22,065 nucleotides of DNA, from contig CAXBPY010000050.1 in NCBI GenBank assembly GCA_963977675.1, positions 1 to 22,065 of the forward strand, written 5' to 3'. Position 1 is the first letter of the stretch; every line of letters begins with the position of its first letter. The notes under the pieces are model-generated. The model worked only from the letters and a program-made list of their open reading frames with translations. It was not told where the DNA came from and did not search any database. Below, piece by piece: positions 8,654-15,746 of the stretch. Both the position numbers and the translations under genes were made by a program. This stretch comes from CAXBPY01 sp003455275. GTDB lineage: Bacteria; Bacteroidota; Bacteroidia; Chitinophagales; UBA10324.

Positions 8654-9857
8654 AGTTAAGTTCTTTTCCAAAAGTTTCTTCAATTAAGTAGGTTGCAAGG
8701 AATGATAGCAAGATTACTACACCGCCAATAATAATTGCTGATTGCATAATGTTCGATGAGGCGGACATACTTTGCCACATTGTAGTCATGATGGCTGCGG
8801 CTCCGCGCACAAAGTTTGGAACCGTGGTAGTGATCGTGCTTCGGATGTTGGTGCCGAACTGTTCTGATGCAACGGTGACAAACACTCCCCAGTATCCCTG
8901 CGAAATTCCCATCAGGAAAATGAAAAGATAAAAAACTGAAGCGCTTGCATTAAAACAATAGAAATACCCAACTGTGAAAAGCAAGAGTGTGATGAGCGAA
9001 ATGTTCAGCGATTTTTTTCTTGAGTGCAGAATCTGCCCGAGCATTCCGGTTACGATGCTGCCGATTGCTGCACCCACATAATGAATCAGCACTGCCTTGC
9101 TCGGAGCAATGGTTCCCTGCACATTCATGTAAGTTGCGAACTCGCTTGCGTAGGAAATTAAAATTCCAATCACAAACCAAACGGGCAAGCCAACGAGTAT
9201 GCAGAGAAAAAATTTGTATGCCTGTTTTCCCTTGGTAAACACGCCGAGGAAATTTCCGCGAGAGACATTCTGTTCTTTCACGCTGTGATACATTCCGGAT
9301 TCATGAATGTAAATACGAAGAACAAGCAACATCAATCCGAGAATTCCGCCGAGCCAGTAAGTTTCGCGCCATCCCCATTCTGAAATCAAGTAAGCGAGCA
9401 CAGTGCCGCACAAGCCGACGCCTGCAACAATCATGGTTCCGTAGCCCCGCGTTTCCTTGCTCATGGTTTCAGTCACGAGAGTAATTCCCAAACCAAGTTC
9501 TCCCGCCAAACCGAAACCGGCAATGAATCGCAGCCACTGATATTGTTCAACTGTTTGCACAAAACCATTTGCAATGTTTGCGAGTGAGTAAATCAAAATC
9601 GTGAGAAAGAGCGCCGTCATTCTTCCTTTTTTATCACCAAGAATTCCCCACACAATTCCGCCGCAGAGCATGCCGACCATTTGATAATTGAAAAGATGAA
9701 TTCCGATTTGTTTCATCTGTTCTGCCGGAACACCAATGTCTTTCAAACTCGGATTGCGGACGAGGATATATAAAATCAAATCATAAATATCAACGAAGTA
9801 ACCAAGCGCCGCAACGATTACAGCGATGTTGAAGATTTTGTGGGTTGTGTTACTCAA
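8643..9857 (-). CDS. MFS transporter (metabolite:H+ symporter-like)
   Basis: 404 residues and about twelve predicted membrane helices. The MFS signature between helices 2 and 3 is GILGDKKGR (71-79). Helix 1 carries an acidic FVDIYDL motif (Asp23), like the D-containing first helix of the aromatic-acid and organic-acid symporters, which suggests an H+-coupled organic-anion or small-metabolite carrier; the substrate is not readable. The start is TTG at 9857: an in-frame TAA lies 15 nt upstream and the first internal Met (residue 48) is after helix 1. It begins 24 nt after the stop of the upstream membrane-protein gene and overlaps the MORN/TonB-C gene by 11 nt. Confidence 0.92.
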   Translation of the reverse strand: MSNTTHKIFNIAVIVAALGYFVDIYDLILYILVRNPSLKDIGVPAEQMKQIGIHLFNYQMVGMLCGGIVWGILGDKKGRMTALFLTILIYSLANIANGFVQTVEQYQWLRFIAGFGLAGELGLGITLVTETMSKETRGYGTMIVAGVGLCGTVLAYLISEWGWRETYWLGGILGLMLLVLRIYIHESGMYHSVKEQNVSRGNFLGVFTKGKQAYKFFLCILVGLPVWFVIGILISYASEFATYMNVQGTIAPSKAVLIHYVGAAIGSIVTGMLGQILHSRKKSLNISLITLLLFTVGYFYCFNASASVFYLFIFLMGISQGYWGVFVTVASEQFGTNIRSTITTTVPNFVRGAAAIMTTMWQSMSASSNIMQSAIIIGGVVILLSFLATYLIEETFGKELNYVE

Positions 9858-9863
9858 GAAAAA

Positions 9864-9901
9864 GTTATTCGTTTATCGTTATCAGTTATTAGTAAATACA
9901 G
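9864..9901. repeat. 37-38 nt interspersed repeat, copy 1
   Basis: Begins GTTATTCGTTTATCGTTATC and matches 13779-13815 with a single-base change in the first 26 nt and a few differences plus one indel after that. It ends 6 nt before the MFS TTG start and also covers the stop and last six codons of the upstream gene. Confidence 0.75.
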
Positions 9902-10706
9902 GCAACTTTAATTTCATAAGAAGATTAATCATAGTGCCTTGCTCGGAAACAGAAGATTGCAGTTTCCAGTTTTTGAGGGAAGCAATTTTTACTGCCGTAG
10001 AAATATTTTTTTCTTCTACACTTGAAAAACTTTTTCCTGATTTGAAAGCCGCAGTAAAATTTTCAGGCATCATCCAGTTGCGGAAATAAATCTGGTGGTT
10101 CAAAGCAATTTCGTTTGATGTTTCGAGCACAAGTTTGAATCTTGAAACAGTTTGTTCGCTCTCGCTATTCAATTGCAGCAAAAGAAAAACAAGACGATGA
10201 TAGCTTTTAAAATCAAGCATCGCCTGTTCAGGAATTCGTTTGTCCCACTCTTGCTCGGTAAATTTTTTATTCAGAAGAATTTCTGAGAAGAACAGGAGGT
10301 GCTCCTTCAAATTGCAAAGTGATTCAGTATAGACAACAACTTCAATTTCTTTTTCGGGAGAAGAAATAACAATGGGTTCAGGTTTTTCCCCTGCAATTTT
10401 TGCTTCTGGAAGAATCTCTTTCGCCTCATTAACAGGAGCAATAATTTTTTCTTCAGCAACAACAACTTCTTTTTTCTCTTCAATAATTTTTTCAGGAACA
10501 GAAATTTTGTTTTCGCCTGTATAAAAGTCCTTTCCCTTCGGGGAAGGATTTAGGTTAGGGCTTGGGATTTTCTTCTTCCTGTTTCTTAACCAACTAATGA
10601 TAGCAGCGAGGAAGAGAAAAAAGAATATGATAAGCAGCAGCATTCCAAGCGCATGATGAAACTGCAACAACACCGAATCCGACGAACCGAAAAAGAATTC
10701 TCTCAC
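9882..10706 (-). CDS. Unrecognised single-pass membrane protein
   Basis: About 274 residues if the GTG at 10706 is used (MREFFFGSSDS...); ATG at 10643 is the alternative and starts inside the membrane helix. The frame stays open to 10958, but that extension is coloured by repeats and looks non-coding. One strong helix (LLLIIFFFLFLAAIISWL) is followed by RNRKKK, so the remainder is probably cytoplasmic. An acidic/basic linker rich in E, K and P (about 60-135) leads to a helical C-terminal domain of ~130 residues. The tail SEQGTMINLLMKLKLP faintly resembles the end of a histidine-kinase ATPase fold, but no N, G1 or H box is seen. The linker includes a repeat-encoded segment (PSPKGKDF), and the last six codons lie in a 37-nt repeat. 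Confidence 0.65.
   Translation of the reverse strand: MREFFFGSSDSVLLQFHHALGMLLLIIFFFLFLAAIISWLRNRKKKIPSPNLNPSPKGKDFYTGENKISVPEKIIEEKKEVVVAEEKIIAPVNEAKEILPEAKIAGEKPEPIVISSPEKEIEVVVYTESLCNLKEHLLFFSEILLNKKFTEQEWDKRIPEQAMLDFKSYHRLVFLLLQLNSESEQTVSRFKLVLETSNEIALNHQIYFRNWMMPENFTAAFKSGKSFSSVEEKNISTAVKIASLKNWKLQSSVSEQGTMINLLMKLKLPVFTNN
10528..10548. repeat. GC-rich hairpin TCCTTTCCC-TTC-GGGGAAGGA inside a gene
   Basis: Nine-pair stem (one G-U) with a 3-nt loop, followed by TTTAGGTTAGGG. It is read in frame as PSPKGKDF-like residues in the linker of the membrane protein. It resembles the hairpin at 10881-10899 in the divergent gene. Confidence 0.6.
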
Positions 10707-10821
10707 TGTAAAAACTTGTGCGACGAACTTAAATACAATTTGGAAATGTGGGGATTTGAAAATTGGAAAATGGAAATACAGTTCGTTGAAAAATTTCGTT
10801 TGGCAATTAGATTTGGCTTCA

Positions 10822-12018
10822 ATGAAGAAAAAAAAATTGCTGAATGTATTCAAGCCCCTGCCGAATGTATTCGCAGCATTCCCTCTCCTTTGGAGAGGGG
10901 CGCCGAAACTGGTGAGGTTTGGAAATGGATTTAGGATCGGGCTTCTTTCGCTTTTCACTTTTCACCTTTCACCCACAAGCGCGCAACCGCTCTCAGCTTA
11001 TGTAAATCAGGACGGAAGATTTTTTGTGTTCGATAATTTCGAAGTTGATCAAGCGGATTACCTGCAACCCATTGCTTACAAGATTGGCAGAACCTGCATT
11101 CCATTTATTGCGAACACCAAAAATTTCAGAGTGTATTACAATGGAAAAGTGAATGAACTTAATGATGGTTTCACTTCCGATTGCTATGTGAGCAATGACT
11201 TAATGTATTTCAAAAACAACGCGACGCTTTATGTTTTCGATAATGGAAAAATTACCAAGCTCGCTGACTACAACAGCAGCTTTGCCTTCGGTGACAGCTT
11301 GATTGGCTATACAGACGACCGCGCTTACACTTACAATATTTATTACAGCGGAAAGGTTACTGAACTTGCTCAAAACAGTTTGGAGAACCCGATGAAGATG
11401 ACTGCTGCGGGCTCAAACATTTTTGCTTTCGTGGATCAGTATGACCAGTTTCGGATTTTTTATCACGGAGAAATTATTGAACAGGAAGACCGGAAACCAC
11501 AAATGATTCAGGCGGGAAAAGATTTAGTCATCTATCGCGACAACTATGGCGACCTGAAAATTTTTTACTCCGGAGAAACTTATGACATGGGGCAAGCCGC
11601 ATCATCGTCACTCAAAGTTTCTTTCTGGGCAGGAAATGAAATGGCTGCGTTTATTGACACCGACGGCGAACTGAAAATTTTTTACAAAGGAAAATTAATT
11701 GAAACTGGAGTGCGCAATCCGCAATTCATAAAGATGAAGGACAACATGCTCGTGTATGACGACCGCGCGGGAGGTTTCTCTGTTTTTTATAACGGAGTTG
11801 AAACTCATCTCGAAAATTTTATTCCCGTGAAAATTGAACTCAGTCAAAGCTCAATGTATTACTTCACCCAGTCGAATGAAATCCGGTTCTACACTTTCGG
11901 AAAAATGGTAGAGCTCCCGATTCAAACTTATGACGACATACATCTCGACTACGATGTGCTGCAAGTGAAAACCGGTTTCAATCAGTTTTCATTTTATTAT
12001 CAGGATAAGAAACTTTAG
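10822..12018 (+). CDS. Exported protein of ten ~35-residue two-strand repeats, unknown function
   Basis: 398 residues from ATG at 10822 (MKKKKLLN). GTG at 10912 is a good alternative giving a compact signal peptide (MRFGNGFRIGLLSLFTFHLS, cleavage after TSAQ). The mature part is a tandem array. Each unit has a strand like LVIYRDNYGDL, then a strand like KIFYSGE followed by an acidic pair. The turn residue of the FYxGK motif falls at about residues 73, 108, 142, 177, 216, 251, 290, 325, 360 and 395; eight of the ten units (108-360) have Gly there, the first has Phe and the last Asp. Spacing is 34-39 throughout. Ten two-stranded units could close as a five-bladed beta-propeller or form a beta-solenoid; both are inference. 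There is no enzyme motif, lipobox or T9SS sorting domain. Its stop is 2 nt from the opposing lipoprotein stop. Confidence 0.8.
   Translation: MKKKKLLNVFKPLPNVFAAFPLLWRGAPKLVRFGNGFRIGLLSLFTFHLSPTSAQPLSAYVNQDGRFFVFDNFEVDQADYLQPIAYKIGRTCIPFIANTKNFRVYYNGKVNELNDGFTSDCYVSNDLMYFKNNATLYVFDNGKITKLADYNSSFAFGDSLIGYTDDRAYTYNIYYSGKVTELAQNSLENPMKMTAAGSNIFAFVDQYDQFRIFYHGEIIEQEDRKPQMIQAGKDLVIYRDNYGDLKIFYSGETYDMGQAASSSLKVSFWAGNEMAAFIDTDGELKIFYKGKLIETGVRNPQFIKMKDNMLVYDDRAGGFSVFYNGVETHLENFIPVKIELSQSSMYYFTQSNEIRFYTFGKMVELPIQTYDDIHLDYDVLQVKTGFNQFSFYYQDKKL
10881..10899. repeat. Hairpin CCCTCTCC-TTT-GGAGAGGG in a gene 5' region
   Basis: Perfect 8-bp stem with a 3-nt loop between the ATG and the hydrophobic segment of the repeat-protein gene. 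It is preceded by two direct GAATGTATTC words (10842-10851 and 10863-10872). If ATG at 10822 is used, the hairpin is translated; if GTG at 10912 is used, it lies in the leader. Confidence 0.75.
10951..10973 (+). repeat. TTTTCAC heptamer repeat in signal-peptide core
   Basis: Three units (TTTTCAC, TTTTCAC, CTTTCAC) encode LFTFHLS of the repeat-protein signal peptide. A 22-nt stretch at 10952-10973 is identical to the minus strand of 12374-12395 in the lipoprotein gene. Confidence 0.85.
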
Positions 12019-12020
12019 TG

Positions 12021-12473
12021 TCAATGCGAATTCAACTCTCTCAGATACTTCACTCCTTCTGCTGAGAGTTTTCGGTAGTTTACCTTGTTGTTCATCACAA
12101 AGGCGGCATACTGACAAGTGTCGTTCATCACAAATTCAATATCCAGAGTGGTCTCGTTGTGTGAAGTGAAGCGAAGCACACCATCATAACCGCAATCAGT
12201 TTTCGTTGGAACTTCATCAGTGATGTAGCCGGAAATTTTTTCAATCGTGGACTTGGTAGTGATATCAATCGCCGTCGGGTCAGCTGAATTTTTTTCGTGA
12301 GAATAGAATTGGATTTTTACTTCATCTGCATTTTCTAAAATTCCATTCAGCCAGAATTGAGTGCAGGAGGAAAGGTGAAAGGTGAAAAGTGAAAAAGCAA
12401 AAACCAGAATCACGCTTTGTGTTCTGAACAATTTTTGATTTTTAATTTTTAATATTTGACTTCCCTTAAGCAT
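12021..12473 (-). CDS. Small predicted lipoprotein, unknown function
   Basis: 150 residues from ATG at 12473, which overlaps the glyA stop by 8 nt, suggesting coupling. The signal sequence ends in an LSSC lipobox (Cys37), giving a mature lipid-anchored domain of about 114 residues with two further cysteines (C94, C120) that could form a disulfide. A TTG at 12431 would give a more typical short lipoprotein signal (FRTQSVILVFAFSLF) and would leave the AT-rich segment 12432-12460 untranslated. The mature region (DEVKIQFYSHEK..., then DCGYDGVLRF...) is not a family I recognise. The hydrophobic core comes from the TTTTCAC heptamer repeat. Tail-to-tail with the ten-repeat protein, 2 nt apart. Confidence 0.72.
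   Translation of the reverse strand: MLKGSQILKIKNQKLFRTQSVILVFAFSLFTFHLSSCTQFWLNGILENADEVKIQFYSHEKNSADPTAIDITTKSTIEKISGYITDEVPTKTDCGYDGVLRFTSHNETTLDIEFVMNDTCQYAAFVMNNKVNYRKLSAEGVKYLRELNSH
12374..12395 (-). repeat. TTTTCAC heptamer repeat in lipoprotein signal
   Basis: Minus-strand units TTTTCAC, TTTTCAC, CTTTCAC, identical over 22 nt to 10952-10973 but read in a different codon phase. The encoded core (SLFTFHLSSC) places the repeat directly before the lipobox cysteine. Confidence 0.85.
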
Positions 12474-13737
12474 ACAACGGAAACTGCTCCATGAATTTAT
12501 GGACATCACTGCGAATAGAATCAATGAGCGATTCATTATCTGCATCAAGCAGAATATTATTTATCCATTCGGCAATTTGTTCCATGTGATTTTCTTTCAT
12601 GCCGCGTGAAGTGATAGCAGCAGTTCCAATTCTTATTCCTGAAGTCACGAAGGGTGACTTATCATCGAACGGAACCATGTTTTTGTTCAGCGTGATTTCA
12701 GCGCGCACCAAAGTGTTCTCTGCCTTCTTACCTGAAATATTTTTATTGTGAAGGTCAATGAGCATAAGATGATTGTCGGTTCCGCCGCTCACAATCTGAA
12801 ACCCGCGACTCGTCATTGCATTCGCAAGTGCCTGTGCGTTCTTAATTATTTGTCCGCAATAATTTTTGTACTCATCGGTGAGCGCTTCGCCAAACGCAAC
12901 TGCTTTCGATGCAATCACATGTTCGAGCGGACCACCTTGTATTCCCGGAAACACCGCACCATCAATCAGCGAGCTCATCATTCGTGTTTCGCCTTTTGGA
13001 GTTTTCAATCCAAATGGATTTTCAAAATCTTTTCCCATCAGAATAATTCCGCCGCGTGGACCGCGCAAAGTTTTATGAGTTGTAGATGTAACGAAATCAC
13101 AATGCGGCAACGGGTCGCTCAAAAATTTTGTTGCAATTAATCCGGCAGGATGCGCAATGTCCGCCATCAGAAATGCACCAACCTGATTTGCAATTTTTCT
13201 GAAGCGAGCAAAATCCCAATCGCGTGAGTAAGCAGAAGCACCGCACACAATTAGTTTTGGTTTTTCAGCAATTGCAATCTTCTCCACCTCATCCATATTG
13301 ATGCGACCTGTTTCTTTTTCCACTCCGTAAAAAACCGGCTTGTAAAGTTTGCCAGAATAGTTAGCGGCAGAGCCATGAGTGAGATGACCGCCGTGCGCTA
13401 AATCCAATCCAAGGATTTTATCGCCCGGCTGAAGGATGGCAAGCATCACTGCTGCATTCGCCTGTGCGCCGCTGTGTGGTTGCACATTCGCATACGCTGC
13501 TCCAAAAAGTTGTTTGATTCTGTCAATGGCCAGTTGCTCTACTTCATCCACCACTTCGCAGCCGCCATAATATCGGCGACCGGGATAACCTTCTGCATAT
13601 TTATTGGTGAGGCAACTTCCCATCGCCTCCATCACTTGCTTGCTTACAAAATTTTCCGAAGCAATCAATTCAATTCCGTGGCGCTGTCTCGCCAGTTCTT
13701 TATCAATCAAACTGAAAATCAAATTATCTCTCTGCAT
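12466..13737 (-). CDS. glyA: Serine hydroxymethyltransferase
   Basis: 423 residues, normal for bacterial GlyA, the PLP enzyme that interconverts serine and tetrahydrofolate with glycine and 5,10-methylene-THF in the cytoplasm. Visible signatures are the N-terminal GIELIASENF (21-30), the glycine-rich YPGRRYYGG (51-59), MADIAHPAGL (191-200), the PLP-lysine motif TSTTHKTLRGPRGG with Lys222 as the Schiff-base lysine, and the GIQGGPLEH motif. ATG at 13737 begins MQRDNLIF, typical for the family. The downstream lipoprotein gene overlaps its stop by 8 nt. The upstream gap carries a copy of the 37-nt repeat (13779-13815). No T-box, riboswitch or other leader structure is apparent. Confidence 0.97.
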   Translation of the reverse strand: MQRDNLIFSLIDKELARQRHGIELIASENFVSKQVMEAMGSCLTNKYAEGYPGRRYYGGCEVVDEVEQLAIDRIKQLFGAAYANVQPHSGAQANAAVMLAILQPGDKILGLDLAHGGHLTHGSAANYSGKLYKPVFYGVEKETGRINMDEVEKIAIAEKPKLIVCGASAYSRDWDFARFRKIANQVGAFLMADIAHPAGLIATKFLSDPLPHCDFVTSTTHKTLRGPRGGIILMGKDFENPFGLKTPKGETRMMSSLIDGAVFPGIQGGPLEHVIASKAVAFGEALTDEYKNYCGQIIKNAQALANAMTSRGFQIVSGGTDNHLMLIDLHNKNISGKKAENTLVRAEITLNKNMVPFDDKSPFVTSGIRIGTAAITSRGMKENHMEQIAEWINNILLDADNESLIDSIRSDVHKFMEQFPLYA

Positions 13738-13778
13738 AAATTTTTTTTAGCGGGCGTAAATGTAAAAGAGTGAGTGGT

Positions 13779-13815
13779 GTTATTCGTTTATCGTTTTCAG
13801 TTATCAGGAATACAG
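13779..13815. repeat. 37-38 nt interspersed repeat, copy 2
   Basis: Begins GTTATTCGTTTATCGTTTTC and aligns along its length with 9864-9901. It is followed by a GTTATTA/TAATAAC inverted repeat (13815-13836). It lies about 40 nt upstream of the glyA start, whereas copy 1 lies 6 nt upstream of the MFS start. Confidence 0.75.
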
Positions 13816-13857
13816 TTATTAATGACTAGTAATAACAAACAGTCTTAAAAAAATTAC

Positions 13858-14463
13858 TCATAATTTCGAATCAGGCGGTTGAAATGAATCAACTGGCTCT
13901 GATGATTGAGATTGGGTTGTGTTTTTTCTTCGTTCGGTCATAAAAACCACTAAGGAAATTCCGGCAGTGAATCCTGAAAGAATTAACGCAAGCCAGTACC
14001 CCGCCTGAAATTTTATGGAGGTCACGCTTCCTATAAACGGACCGGATTGATTGTATTTATTACTCAGTTCAATTTGCAATCCAAACAATGCAATCAATGC
14101 AATTGATGCGCTAATAAGATGTGTCAGTGTCGAAAATCTTTTCACAATAATCCCCACTACAATACCAAGGGCAATAAAAAGAAAAGCCGCCACCGCCCAT
14201 GCATTGGATGGAATATCCTTCTCAGCATTCGCTTGTGAAAACATTCCACCTTCATTTTTCGAAGATTCATATTCAGCTTCCTTGCCCACTTCTTTGGCAA
14301 ATGATTTCATCATATCCTCACTAATTTCCTTTCCGCGAATCAGATCCTTGCCCGAAAGGGTAATAAACTTTTGCTGGTTGCAGCTTATTTCGGCAAATGG
14401 CAGAAAGAAACAAACCAGCACAATGGCGAGAAGTGCTGTTGTAATTGTTGAAGTGATTTTCAT
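13858..14463 (-). CDS. Four-helix membrane protein, unknown function
   Basis: 201 residues. Helix 1 (about 7-24) is followed by a ~65-residue soluble loop with SCNQQKFITLSGKDLI, then helices at about 90-107, 113-128 and 152-174, and a polar Ser/Gln-rich tail. The pattern of a first helix ending FLPF, a Cys-containing segment and then LSGKDL is reminiscent of small uncharacterised Bacteroidota membrane proteins, but I cannot name a family. No catalytic motif is seen. It is separated from glyA by 120 nt of repeat-bearing sequence and is divergent from bshA (140 nt apart). ATG at 14463 is the only sensible start. Confidence 0.8.
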   Translation of the reverse strand: MKITSTITTALLAIVLVCFFLPFAEISCNQQKFITLSGKDLIRGKEISEDMMKSFAKEVGKEAEYESSKNEGGMFSQANAEKDIPSNAWAVAAFLFIALGIVVGIIVKRFSTLTHLISASIALIALFGLQIELSNKYNQSGPFIGSVTSIKFQAGYWLALILSGFTAGISLVVFMTERRKNTTQSQSSEPVDSFQPPDSKL

Positions 14464-14603
14464 TCAGAAAATATTTTCATCAAAGATGAAATTTTTTTTG
14501 ACTTCACATTTTTCTTCTATTCATTTCAGTTTCTAAATTTTCTTTGAACCCAATAATTGAATGACTTGTTCGACTTAGAGTTTCAGAAAACAGAAATTAG
14601 AAA

Positions 14604-15746
14604 ATGAAAATCGGAATTGTTTGTTATCCCACTTATGGAGGAAGCGGTGTGGTTGCCACTGAACTTGGAAAGGCGCTCGCCAAAAAAGGACATGAAGTGC
14701 ATTTTATTTCTTACCGCGTTCCTGCGCGATTGGATTCATTTGTAGAAAATATTTTTTATTACGAAGTAAGTTTTGCTGATTACCCATTGTTTGAACAAGC
14801 GCCTTATGAATCGGCGCTTACATCGAAGATTGTAGATACCGCGCTTCATGCGAAGCTCGATATTCTTCATGTGCATTATGCAATTCCTCACGCCGCCACT
14901 GCATTCTTCGCGCGAGAAATATTGAAGACAAAAAATATTTATCTCCCCATCATCACCACACTGCACGGAACAGATATTACACTCGTGGGAAAAGATGCGA
15001 CCTACGAACCTGTTGTAACTTTCTCTATCAATAAATCAGATGGAGTGACAGCGGTTTCACAATTTCTGAAAGATGAAACCTACCGCAACTTCCCGATTGA
15101 AAATGAAATTGAAGTCATTACCAACTTTGTTGATCTTGATCGCTTTCATAAGGCGAAGAAGGAGCATTTCAAAAAAGCGATTGCACCACTTGGAGAAAAA
15201 ATTCTGATTCATACTTCCAACTTCCGGAAGTTGAAGCGAACAGAAGATGTAGTGAAGATTTTTAAAAATGTTTCTGAAAAAATCAATTCAAAACTTTTGC
15301 TCGTAGGCGACGGACCGGAACGCCAATCGGTAGAACAACTATCACGCGAACTTGATTTGAGTGAGAGCGTTCGCTTCCTTGGAAAGCAGGAAGCAGTGGA
15401 AGAACTTCTTGCTGTGAGCGATTTGTTTTTGATGCCCTCTGCAACTGAAAGTTTCGGACTCGCTGCCCTCGAAGCAATGGCTTGCCAGGTTCCTGTAATC
15501 AGCACCAACACCGGAGGCATTCCTGAAATAAATGTGGATGGCTACTGCGGATTTATGAGTGATGTGGGTGATGTGAAAAGCATGAGTGAAAATGCAATCA
15601 TGCTGCTGAGCGATGAAAATAAATTGAGTCAGTTCAAGAGCAATGCACTGAAGCGGGCGCAGGAATTTGAGCTTTCAAAAATTCTTCCGCTTTATGAAAA
15701 TTATTATCTCTCCGTGATTGAGCGAAGCAAGGCGGCGCAACTATAA
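14604..15746 (+). CDS. bshA: N-acetyl-alpha-D-glucosaminyl L-malate synthase
   Basis: 380 residues, a GT4-family retaining glycosyltransferase that joins GlcNAc from UDP-GlcNAc to L-malate, the first step of bacillithiol synthesis. The BshA-specific start MKIGIVCYPTYGGSGVVATELG (G12-G15 loop) is very characteristic, as are HFISYRVPAR and TLHGTDITLVG (119-129). The nucleotide-sugar pocket shows VGDGPER (234-240) and the GT4 EX7E motif with Glu282 and Glu290. bshB and bshC are not in the window. It stands alone on its strand and converges on the flavoprotein gene, with the two coding ends overlapping by 6 nt. Confidence 0.96.
   Translation: MKIGIVCYPTYGGSGVVATELGKALAKKGHEVHFISYRVPARLDSFVENIFYYEVSFADYPLFEQAPYESALTSKIVDTALHAKLDILHVHYAIPHAATAFFAREILKTKNIYLPIITTLHGTDITLVGKDATYEPVVTFSINKSDGVTAVSQFLKDETYRNFPIENEIEVITNFVDLDRFHKAKKEHFKKAIAPLGEKILIHTSNFRKLKRTEDVVKIFKNVSEKINSKLLLVGDGPERQSVEQLSRELDLSESVRFLGKQEAVEELLAVSDLFLMPSATESFGLAALEAMACQVPVISTNTGGIPEINVDGYCGFMSDVGDVKSMSENAIMLLSDENKLSQFKSNALKRAQEFELSKILPLYENYYLSVIERSKAAQL

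Noticed and set aside
9882..10100. Histidine-kinase ATPase domain at the end of the unrecognised membrane protein
   Set aside because: Only the last ~15 residues are reminiscent; no H, N or G boxes are present.
10707..10958. Extension of the membrane-protein frame up to 10958
   Set aside because: The extra residues overlap the divergent gene's start and read through hairpins and the antisense of the heptamer repeat; composition (SNFFFFIEAKSNCQ) looks non-coding.
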